DNA of 64,000 nt from Opitutaceae bacterium. GTDB lineage: Bacteria > Verrucomicrobiota > Verrucomicrobiia > Opitutales > Opitutaceae. The position numbers and the translations under genes were made by a program. The stretch is from positions 248,001 to 312,000 of the forward strand of contig JAEUHC010000013.1 of NCBI GenBank assembly GCA_016794785.1. Reading direction: 5' to 3'. Shown here one piece after another: positions 31,236-38,304 of this stretch. Within the stretch, counting starts at the first letter, position 1. Every line of letters begins with the position of its first letter. The notes under the pieces were generated by a model. That model was not told the origin of the DNA. It ran no database searches and was given only the letters and a program-made list of their open reading frames with translations.

Positions 31236-32267
31236 ATGGCGGCCATGCACCACATCCATGTGCCTTCGCTCCATTGGGACGAGCAACGCTCGCCCACGGG
31301 GAAGTTCCACTCGTTCAGCCGCAACGTCTCGGTCGCGCTCGGCGCGGTGCGCAACGCCGGCACCTGGGGCGGCGGGCACCCGTTTGATCTCCAGGTGCGG
31401 CGCATCCCGCCGGGCGCGGCGGTGTGCCCGTTCCACGTCCACTTCGCGCAGTGGGAACTCTTCGTCGTGCTCGCGGGCACGGCCACCGTGCGGGCGGGAG
31501 GCGAGACGCACGTGGCGCGCACCGGCGAGGTCTTCGTGCATCCGCCGGGCGAGGCGCACCAACTCATCAACCGCGGCACCGTTGATCTTGAGGTGCTCAT
31601 CGTGGCCGACAACCCGCCGCTCGACGCCTTCCATTATCCCGACTCCGACAAGTGGGGCGTGCGCCCACCCGCCAAACTCTTCCGACTCACCGAGGTGGAC
31701 TACTTCGACGGCGAGGATCCCGCGCCCCCGGGCACGCCGCCGCATCGCATCGCGGCCTTTCCACCGGGGCCGGCGCTCACGCCGTTTGCGTCGCGCAAAC
31801 TCCATCCCGACTCGCTCGCCTGGGAAGCGTGGGAGTCGCCCCGGAAAAAATTCCGCGGGGCGAGCAAAGAACTCTCGATCGCGCTCGGCGCGAAGCGCAA
31901 CACGCCCACGGGGCTGGGGGGCCACCCCTTCGACCTTGAGCTGAGCCGGTTGGAGCCGGGCCGGTGCGGCTGCCCGTTTCACTCCCATGCGGCGCAATGG
32001 GAGCTGTTCTGGATCACCGCGGGGCGCGGCATGGTGCGCACGGCCGGCGGCACGCAGGCGGTCGCCGCCGGCGATGTCGTGGTCCATCCGCCCGGCGAGG
32101 CGCACCAGATCACCGCGGCGGCGGACACCGCGCTCGAATTCCTGCTCATCGCCGACAACCCGCCCGTGGACTACTGGCACTACCCCGACTCCGGCAAATG
32201 GGGCCTGCGCGAGCCGCGGAAGTTTTTCCGCGCGGCCGAGGCGGACTACTGGGACGGCGAAGAATAG
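31236..32267 (+). CDS. Double-cupin protein with internal duplication
   Basis: A 343-residue protein made of two similar halves of about 165 residues. Each half contains an HPFDL segment, a cupin motif 1 (CPFHVHFAQWELFVVLAGTA and CPFHSHAAQWELFWITAGRG) and motif 2 (VFVHPPGEAHQLINRG and VVVHPPGEAHQITAAA), and each ends with a near-identical YPDSDKWGVR or YPDSGKWGLR plus VDYFDGED or ADYWDGEE. The His residues would bind a metal in both halves. Bicupins include oxalate decarboxylases and sugar isomerases; the function here is unknown. The exact start (31236 or 31245) is open. Confidence 0.85.
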   Translation: MAAMHHIHVPSLHWDEQRSPTGKFHSFSRNVSVALGAVRNAGTWGGGHPFDLQVRRIPPGAAVCPFHVHFAQWELFVVLAGTATVRAGGETHVARTGEVFVHPPGEAHQLINRGTVDLEVLIVADNPPLDAFHYPDSDKWGVRPPAKLFRLTEVDYFDGEDPAPPGTPPHRIAAFPPGPALTPFASRKLHPDSLAWEAWESPRKKFRGASKELSIALGAKRNTPTGLGGHPFDLELSRLEPGRCGCPFHSHAAQWELFWITAGRGMVRTAGGTQAVAAGDVVVHPPGEAHQITAAADTALEFLLIADNPPVDYWHYPDSGKWGLREPRKFFRAAEADYWDGEE

Positions 32268-32335
32268 CGCCGTCCCGCCCGCCCGCGGCCGCAAACAAGG
32301 CTGGAGCCGCCCGGGCTTCGCCGTTGAATCGCCCG

Positions 32336-33664
32336 ATGCGCAAACCCGTGCTCGTGACGCTCTGCTTCCTCGTCGCCTGGGCGGGGGGCGCGCTCAGCTG
32401 GGTCGCGCGCCAGGCGGACAATCCGCTGCTCGATCAGGACGAGGTCTATTGGATCGGCTCGGCCTACTATTATGATCTCGCGTGGGTGCGACGCGACTGG
32501 CGGCACGAGGCGTGGCAATGGCTGCCCGCGCGCGAAAATCCCCCGGTGTGCAAATATGTGCTCGGCCTGGGGCTCGCCACGGCCGGCCATCGCGTCGAAT
32601 CGATCGAGAATCTCGCCTACTTCTACCTGAAGTGGCTGCGCTGGGAAAAAAATCCCGCCGCCGCGCCGGCCAACCTCGCGGAGGAAAAGCGCGCGGAGGT
32701 GGTGCGAGCCGCGGGTCCAGCGTTTCGCCAGCAGGTGATCGAGGGCCGGCGGGCGCCGCTGCCGCGCGCGGTCGTGGGCGCGGCGCGCACCACCGTGCTC
32801 GTGTGCGCGGTGCTGGGGAGCCTGCTGCTTTTCCTGCTCGGCTGGAGCACGGGCGACCGGCTCGCCGGCCTGATCGCGAGCCAGGTGATCCTGCTCCATC
32901 CCGTCGCGACCGCCGCGGCAGGCCACGCGATGTCCGACACGATCGCGCTGTTGTTTGCGATCGCGGCGGCGTGGGCGGTGGCGGCGTGGCATCGGCAGCT
33001 CACGGCGCCGATCCCGCCAGCGGGGGCGCGCGGGCTCGGCGCGGCGCTGCTGGCCGGCGTGATGCTCGCCCTCGCCTGCGGGGCCAAGATGAACGCGCTC
33101 GTGCTCGTCCTGCTCGCGGGCGTGATGACGGCGCTCGCGATCACGCAACGGTGGCGCGAGGGCGCGCGCCGCGCCGCGGTGCAGGCCGGGGCGCACGGGC
33201 TCGTCGTGCTCGCGGCGGCCCTCGCGGTCTTCGTCGCGATCAACCCGGCGATCCTGAACGATTTCCCCGGCGCGATCGCCGCGACGATCACGGAGCACCG
33301 GAGCACGGAGGCGGCGCAGGTGGACCTGCACCATCCGTCACCGGCGGGGCTGGGCGGCAAGCTCGCCGCGGTCGTGACGATGGCTTTCCACGGCTGGTAT
33401 TTCTTCGCCGTGATGCTCGGCGTCGTCGTGTGGGTCGCGGTGCGGCGCTGGTCGGATCGCGCCGTGCGCGTGGCGGTGATCTGGTGGGTGCTGGCGCTGG
33501 GGGCCGTCACGTGGTGGCTGCCCTTCGCCTGGCCGCGCTATGTGCTGCCGCTGCTCGCACCCTCGGCGTGGCTCACGGGCCTCGCGCTCTCCGCCGCAGG
33601 GCGCAGTCTGGTGGAATCGATCCGGCGCACCCGGTCGGCCACGGAAAGCCCGGCGCTCCCGTAA
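32336..33664 (+). CDS. GT39/ArnT-like membrane glycosyltransferase
   Basis: A 442-residue membrane protein with about ten helices. The first outer loop has NPLLDQDEVYWIGSAYYYDLAW, where the adjacent Asp and Glu match the acidic pair of GT-C enzymes, and REN-PPVCKYVLGLG fits the family's PPL-type motif. A later segment HPVATAAAGHAMSDTIALLFAIAAAWAV is typical of protein mannosyltransferase-like or ArnT-like enzymes. It would transfer a sugar from a polyprenyl phosphate at the outer face of the inner membrane. The start at 32336 lies just before the first helix. It converges on the di-heme protein gene with two bases between stops. Confidence 0.75.
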   Translation: MRKPVLVTLCFLVAWAGGALSWVARQADNPLLDQDEVYWIGSAYYYDLAWVRRDWRHEAWQWLPARENPPVCKYVLGLGLATAGHRVESIENLAYFYLKWLRWEKNPAAAPANLAEEKRAEVVRAAGPAFRQQVIEGRRAPLPRAVVGAARTTVLVCAVLGSLLLFLLGWSTGDRLAGLIASQVILLHPVATAAAGHAMSDTIALLFAIAAAWAVAAWHRQLTAPIPPAGARGLGAALLAGVMLALACGAKMNALVLVLLAGVMTALAITQRWREGARRAAVQAGAHGLVVLAAALAVFVAINPAILNDFPGAIAATITEHRSTEAAQVDLHHPSPAGLGGKLAAVVTMAFHGWYFFAVMLGVVVWVAVRRWSDRAVRVAVIWWVLALGAVTWWLPFAWPRYVLPLLAPSAWLTGLALSAAGRSLVESIRRTRSATESPALP

Positions 33665-33666
33665 CC

Positions 33667-35442
33667 CTACCGCAACTCCGTCAGCGTTCGCAAAAACGCC
33701 ACGATCGCGCGCCGATCGTCGGCGTCCAAGCCCATGCCGGCACCGGGATGCTTCGCGAGATTGGGGTCGAGCGCGGCGGCCCGCTGCACGCCGTGGTCGT
33801 AGTGCGCGACGACCTCCTCGAGCGTGGCGAAACGGCCGTCGTGCATGTAGGGCGCGGTGAGCGCGACGTTGCGCAGCGAGGGCGTCTTGAACTTGCCGGC
33901 GTCGCCGGCCTGCCGCGTGACTTCGCCGCGGCCCCCGTCGGCTGAGACGAGGTCGAGGCCGTTGTTCTTGAAGCCAAAGTCGGTGAACAACGCGCCCCCG
34001 TGGCAGTGGAAGCAATCCGCCCCGCGCCGGCCGCGCACCGGATCGTGCTCCAGCATGAACAACTCGAAGCCGCGCTTCTCCTCGGCGCTGAGCTCGACCT
34101 CGCCGCGCAGCGATCGATCGAAGCGCGAATCGGCGGCGACCTGCATCAGCAGGTATTGCTCGAGCGCGAGGGTGACGCGCTCCGCCGTGACATCACCGGA
34201 GCCGAAGGCGGCGGCGGTTTTTTCGGCGAGCCCGGGATCGTGCGCGAGCGCGGCCACCACGCGCGCCGGCTCCGCGTTCATCTCGATGGGATTGGTCCAC
34301 GCCGCGAGCGCCTGATCGCGGATGCGCGGCTGGCTGCCGTCCCACGCAAAGCTGGGGCTCCACGCGAGGTTGAAGAGCGGCATGGCATTGCGCCGCCCCG
34401 GCGCGCCCTCGGCCCCGCGGCTGAGCGCAACCGAATCGCTGAACGCCAGGGCGGGCGCGTGGCACGCGGCGCACGACTGCGTGCCGTTGCCCGAGAGGCG
34501 GGGATCGAAAAACAGGGCCTCGCCAAGCGCGACGCCGGCGGCGGTCGGGAGGTTGTCGGCGGGCAACGCGGGCTGCGGAAAGCCCGCCGGCACGGTGAAC
34601 GCCAGCGGAGCCGCCACCTCGTGGCCGCGAGCGTGAGCGAGTGGGGCTGGTGATTCCGATTCGTCGGCTCGCTGGCGCTCGCCGCTACGCGCCCCCAGCC
34701 AGAACCACGCGCGCTCCAGCGCGGTCGCGAGCCGCGGCGCGAGGGTGTCGCCCTCGCCGCTGTGCGTGGACTCGCTGCCATCGTCCGCCGCGAGCCGCTG
34801 CGCCGCGAGCACCCGCGCCAGATCGAGGGCCAGGCTGACCGTCGTGGTGCCGGCGATTTTCCAGTCGGCGCGGAAGCCGACCGCCATGAGCCGCGCCTCG
34901 GTTGCGAGGTGAAACGAAAAACCCCGTTCCGCATTATCCGGCGCGCCGGCCCCGGCCCGATAGTGGCCCTCGAGCGCGGCGAAGACGTAGCCGCCCTGCC
35001 AGCTCCAATGCAGGCCGTTGACGACCGGGTTGAGCGCGTGGTCCGCCGGCCAGCGGCCCGGGTCGCCGAGGTTGGCGGCAGCGGGCACGCCGATGCGAAA
35101 TTCCAATCCCGTGTAGTCGCCAGCGGGCACCCCGCGCAGAGTGAATTCATTCCGCCCGCTCCCCAGATCCAGGAAACCGAACTGGCCTTCCAGCCGCACC
35201 GCGCCGCCGTCGGCCCGCCGCAGCACGACCTCGGAGACGAGCAAGGCCACGCGGGTGAGGCGCACGATCTGGCCGGTGTCGTTGGCCAGCGCGCCTGAAG
35301 GCACGGCGATCTCCGTGCCGCGCCAGCGCGGCGCGATAGAGACTGTGAGATCGGCGGCTAGGCCGGAGTTGATGCCCCCGGCGAAGATCAGGCCGGCGAA
35401 AAGGGCGGGTCGGAGACCCGCCCTACCACAGCAGTTGCGCAT
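33667..35442 (-). CDS. MbnP-like domain fused to MbnH-like di-heme peroxidase domain
   Basis: A 591-residue exported protein with two halves. Residues about 32-245 resemble MbnP-family (methanobactin-associated, copper-linked) proteins: LVSEVVLRRADGGAVRLEGQFGFLDLGSG, TGLEFRIGVPAAANLGDP and the Trp-rich LHWSWQGGYVFAALEG (Trp146, Trp148). Residues about 285-591 are a MauG/MbnH-type di-heme cytochrome c peroxidase with heme motifs CAACH (324-328) and CFHCH (477-481), the PSLRNVALTAPYMHDGRFATLEEVV segment and a C-terminal LDADDRRAIVAFLRTL. In known systems MbnH oxidises a Trp of separate MbnP to kynurenine, making a copper site; here both lie in one chain. The signal peptide and the interdomain linker are partly encoded by repeat sequences. 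Confidence 0.82.
   Translation of the reverse strand: MRNCCGRAGLRPALFAGLIFAGGINSGLAADLTVSIAPRWRGTEIAVPSGALANDTGQIVRLTRVALLVSEVVLRRADGGAVRLEGQFGFLDLGSGRNEFTLRGVPAGDYTGLEFRIGVPAAANLGDPGRWPADHALNPVVNGLHWSWQGGYVFAALEGHYRAGAGAPDNAERGFSFHLATEARLMAVGFRADWKIAGTTTVSLALDLARVLAAQRLAADDGSESTHSGEGDTLAPRLATALERAWFWLGARSGERQRADESESPAPLAHARGHEVAAPLAFTVPAGFPQPALPADNLPTAAGVALGEALFFDPRLSGNGTQSCAACHAPALAFSDSVALSRGAEGAPGRRNAMPLFNLAWSPSFAWDGSQPRIRDQALAAWTNPIEMNAEPARVVAALAHDPGLAEKTAAAFGSGDVTAERVTLALEQYLLMQVAADSRFDRSLRGEVELSAEEKRGFELFMLEHDPVRGRRGADCFHCHGGALFTDFGFKNNGLDLVSADGGRGEVTRQAGDAGKFKTPSLRNVALTAPYMHDGRFATLEEVVAHYDHGVQRAAALDPNLAKHPGAGMGLDADDRRAIVAFLRTLTELR
34621..34687. repeat. Imperfect inverted repeat inside the di-heme gene, encodes the linker
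   Basis: GTGGCCGCGAGCGTGAGCGA at 34621 onward faces a GTAGCGGCGAGCGCCAGCGA read from the other strand at 34687, matching at 18 of 24 positions. The second copy has the GTAG head of the REP-like elements. In the protein this stretch codes for the Arg/Glu/Ser-rich linker (about residues 251-277) between the MbnP-like and di-heme domains. Confidence 0.55.
35403..35427 (-). repeat. GTAG-headed REP-like palindrome within a signal-peptide coding sequence
   Basis: A 9-bp stem GGGCGGGTC/GACCCGCCC with a GGA loop and, on the minus strand, a GGTAG head. It is almost identical to the pair at 55838-55912. It encodes GRAGLRPAL, residues 6-14 of the di-heme protein, just before the hydrophobic core of the signal peptide. 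Confidence 0.8.
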
Positions 35443-35469
35443 CGCGCGGGATTTTCCCACAACCTTCCC

Positions 35470-36201
35470 ATGCCCGACCGCCCCGAAGGCCGCACCCGCC
35501 TCCTGATGATCGACGACGACCGGAAACTCTGCCGCCTCGTCGCGACCTACCTGCAGCCGCTCGGCTTCGATGTGACGGCCGTGCATACCGGTCCCGACGG
35601 CGTCGATCGCGCCACCACGGCCGAGGAGCCGTGGCACGCGATCATCCTCGATGTGATGCTGCCCGGCATCGACGGTTTCGAGGTGCTGAAGAAAATCCGC
35701 GCCAAGTCCGCCGTGCCCGTCCTCATGCTCACCGCGCGCGGTGACGAAACCGACCGCATCGTGGGCCTCGAGGTTGGCGCCGACGACTACCTGCCGAAGA
35801 CTTTTTCCACGCGCGAGCTGCTCGCCCGGCTGCGCGCCGTGCTCCGTCGCAGCGCGGCGACCGCCGCCGCCACGGGCGCAGGCGAAAAACCGCCGACCGA
35901 GCTCGTCGTGGGCGCGCTCCGCGTGAACCTCGACGCGCGCTCCGCGGTGATGGACACCGCGCCGCTCATCCTCACGCCGGTCGAGTTTGACCTGCTCGCG
36001 AGCCTGGCCAAGGCCAAGGGTCGCGTGAAATCGCGCGAGGCCCTCCTCGACGAGTGCCGCGACCGCAACTACGACGTGTTTGATCGATCGATCGACGTGC
36101 ATATTTCCTCGCTGCGAAAAAAATTGGGCGATGATGCCAAGGAGCCCCGCTACATCAGGACCGTGCGCTCGGCCGGCTACATGATGGTGGGGCCGGAATG
36201 A
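35470..36201 (+). CDS. OmpR-family response regulator, CpxR-like
   Basis: A 243-residue two-component regulator. The receiver domain has the acidic pocket in LLMIDDDRKL, the phospho-acceptor Asp61 in AIILDVMLPGIDGFEVL, the conserved Thr in VLMLTARGDETDR and the Lys in GADDYLPKTF (Thr replaces the usual Pro after Lys). The winged-helix domain has LTPVEFDLLASLAKAKGRVKSREALLDEC and DVHISSLRKKLGDD followed by YIRTVRSAGYMMV. This is the CpxR subgroup. Its expected kinase is not next door but 4.6 kb away at 40782, beyond two minus-strand genes. It is divergent from the MbnP/MbnH fusion with 27 bases between starts. Confidence 0.9.
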   Translation: MPDRPEGRTRLLMIDDDRKLCRLVATYLQPLGFDVTAVHTGPDGVDRATTAEEPWHAIILDVMLPGIDGFEVLKKIRAKSAVPVLMLTARGDETDRIVGLEVGADDYLPKTFSTRELLARLRAVLRRSAATAAATGAGEKPPTELVVGALRVNLDARSAVMDTAPLILTPVEFDLLASLAKAKGRVKSREALLDECRDRNYDVFDRSIDVHISSLRKKLGDDAKEPRYIRTVRSAGYMMVGPE

Positions 36202-36222
36202 CATGAGCGTGCGGTGCAGGGC

Positions 36223-38304
36223 TCATTGCACGAGGTAGAATTCCACCAGCACGGTGCCGGTCGTGTTGTTTTTTCCGCTCACCTGCACGGAGTAGCTCGT
36301 GCCGGCGGGCAGGGTGGTGAGCAACGCGGCGTCGCGGCTGCCGTTGTCGAACGCGAAGGCCCCCGCGGCGGCGGCGCTGGTGGTGATCTGGGCGGCGTTC
36401 GCGGCGGCGCCCCAGTCGTCGTTGGTCGCGACCAAAGTGCTGCCGCGATAAAGAGCGATCATTGGATCGGCGAGGGCGTCGGCTACGCCGAATTTCCCGA
36501 GCGCGGGGCCGGTCGCGCGAATCAGCAGGCCCGCCGCACCGTCCCCGCCGACGACGATGCCCGGGATCAAAATCGAGGCGCCCGTGCCGACGAAAGCGCG
36601 GGCCGAGGCGTTGACGAGACGCGCGGCGGTGGCACCCGTGCCGGTGTCGTAAATCTCGACGAGGGCGACGCCGGTGCCGCCGGCGATCACCGAGGAGGTT
36701 TGCGCCGTGTAGGCGGCGGGCGGCAACGTCACCACGAGGGCCGCATCCATGCTCGCCGCCGAGAGCCCAAACGCGCCCACCGCTGCCATCGCCTCGGCAT
36801 CGATCGCGGACCAGTTGTCGTTGCTCTGGACGAGGGCCTGGCCCTGCCGCAGCTCGAGGAGCGGATCGGCCAGCGCACCTGCCACGCCAAAAGCCGCCAG
36901 CGCCGGGCCGGCCGCGCGCACGACGAGGCGCTTCTCCCCGCCAGTGACGACGAAGCCGAGGATGGGCGTGCCCGCCGTTCCGCCGACCGCCGCCCGCACG
37001 GAGAGGTTGGTCACGCGAGCATCACCGTGGGTCTCCGGACCGAGCGAGCGCGCGAGCGTGCCGGCGAGGGTGGCTTGCAACCGCGCCAGCACGGCCGGCT
37101 GCGCGGCGGCGAGATTGTTCGTCTCGGAGGGGTCGGCGACGATGTCGTAGAGTTCCTCGCGCGCGCCGATGCGGACCAGCTTCATGCGGCCCTCGAACTG
37201 GGCGTAGTTAGCGGTCGTCGCCATCGCAAACGTCCGCTCGACCACGGGTGCGCCGGTGCGGAGCGTGGGCCAGAGGTTGAGTCCGTCGAACGGCAGGCGG
37301 TTGCGCGGCGTCACGCCCGCGGCGGCGGCGATCGTGGGAAAAATATCCTGCGCGGTCACGAACTGATCACTCGTCGCGCCGGCGCGGACGACGCCGGGCC
37401 AGCGGATGAGGGCGGGGACGCGGATGCCGCCGTCGTAGATGTTGCCCTTGTTAAGGCGCAGGGGCGTGTTGCGGCCGGGGCCGGTGCCGCCGTTGTCGGA
37501 GACGAAGACGACGAGCGTGTCGTTGGCGAGGCCCTGCGCGGTGAGTTCGGCGAGGATACGGCCGAGACCGAGGTCGAGGCTCTCGAGCATGGCGGCGTAG
37601 GTCTGCGCGTCGCCGCTGAGCGTCGGGTAGTTGGCCTTCAGCTCCTCGGGCGCGGCGTAGGGCGTGTGGGGCGCATTGAAGGTGACGACATGGAAAAACG
37701 GCTTCGCCGGATCGCGCGTGCGCAGGAGGCGGACGGCCTCCGCCGCGATGAGATCGGTGGCGTAGCCGGGCTCGTTGAGCGTCACACCGTCGCGCTGCCA
37801 GTCGAGACCGCCGGCCGGCCCGGTGAAGAGGTGCGTGTAATAATCGACCGCGGGCCCGAGAAAGCCGTAGAAGCGATCGAAGCCGCGGGCGAGCGGACGG
37901 CGCTCAGCGGTCGTGGAGCCGAGATGCCATTTGCCGATCAGCGCCGTCTGGTAGCCGGCCGCGCGAAACGTCTCCGGCATCAGGTGCTCGAGCAACGAGA
38001 GCCCGGCGTCGTTGGGCGCGAACTGATCGCGGATGCCCAGTTGCACGGCGGAGCGACCCGTGAGCAACGAGGCGCGCGTAGGGCTGCACACCGGGCTCGC
38101 GTAGAAGCGCAGCAGCTCGGTGCCGCTTTGCCGCAGCGCATCGAGATTCGGCATCCGCGCGGGGCTGCCGCGCCACGGCACGTCGCCCCAGCCTTGGTCG
38201 TCGGCGACGATCAGGAGGACGTTCGGCGGTGTCGCCGCAGCGGCGAAAAGGGCGAAGCCGAGTGCGAGGCCGAGGGAAAAAAGAAAGCGGGCGGAGCGAA
38301 TCAT
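36223..38304 (-). CDS. Exported sulfatase with C-terminal repeat domains
   Basis: A 693-residue protein. After the signal peptide (MIRSARFLFSLGLALGFALFAAAA) is a formylglycine sulfatase domain to about residue 430: NVLLIVADDQGWGDVP, CSPTR (Cys73 to Arg77) in ASPVCSPTRASLLTGR, GKWHLG and DTLVVFVSDNGGTGPGRN. The rest is two copies of a roughly 130-residue module: FVVTGGEKRLVVRAAGPALAAFGVAGALADP, QSNDNW, MDAALVVTLPPAAYTAQ, VALVEIYD, then a second round ending SVQVSGKNNTTGTVLVEFYLVQ. The same module ends two other exported proteins in this window and may serve in sorting or binding. The ATG overlaps the stop of the YHYH gene. Confidence 0.9.
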   Translation of the reverse strand: MIRSARFLFSLGLALGFALFAAAATPPNVLLIVADDQGWGDVPWRGSPARMPNLDALRQSGTELLRFYASPVCSPTRASLLTGRSAVQLGIRDQFAPNDAGLSLLEHLMPETFRAAGYQTALIGKWHLGSTTAERRPLARGFDRFYGFLGPAVDYYTHLFTGPAGGLDWQRDGVTLNEPGYATDLIAAEAVRLLRTRDPAKPFFHVVTFNAPHTPYAAPEELKANYPTLSGDAQTYAAMLESLDLGLGRILAELTAQGLANDTLVVFVSDNGGTGPGRNTPLRLNKGNIYDGGIRVPALIRWPGVVRAGATSDQFVTAQDIFPTIAAAAGVTPRNRLPFDGLNLWPTLRTGAPVVERTFAMATTANYAQFEGRMKLVRIGAREELYDIVADPSETNNLAAAQPAVLARLQATLAGTLARSLGPETHGDARVTNLSVRAAVGGTAGTPILGFVVTGGEKRLVVRAAGPALAAFGVAGALADPLLELRQGQALVQSNDNWSAIDAEAMAAVGAFGLSAASMDAALVVTLPPAAYTAQTSSVIAGGTGVALVEIYDTGTGATAARLVNASARAFVGTGASILIPGIVVGGDGAAGLLIRATGPALGKFGVADALADPMIALYRGSTLVATNDDWGAAANAAQITTSAAAAGAFAFDNGSRDAALLTTLPAGTSYSVQVSGKNNTTGTVLVEFYLVQ

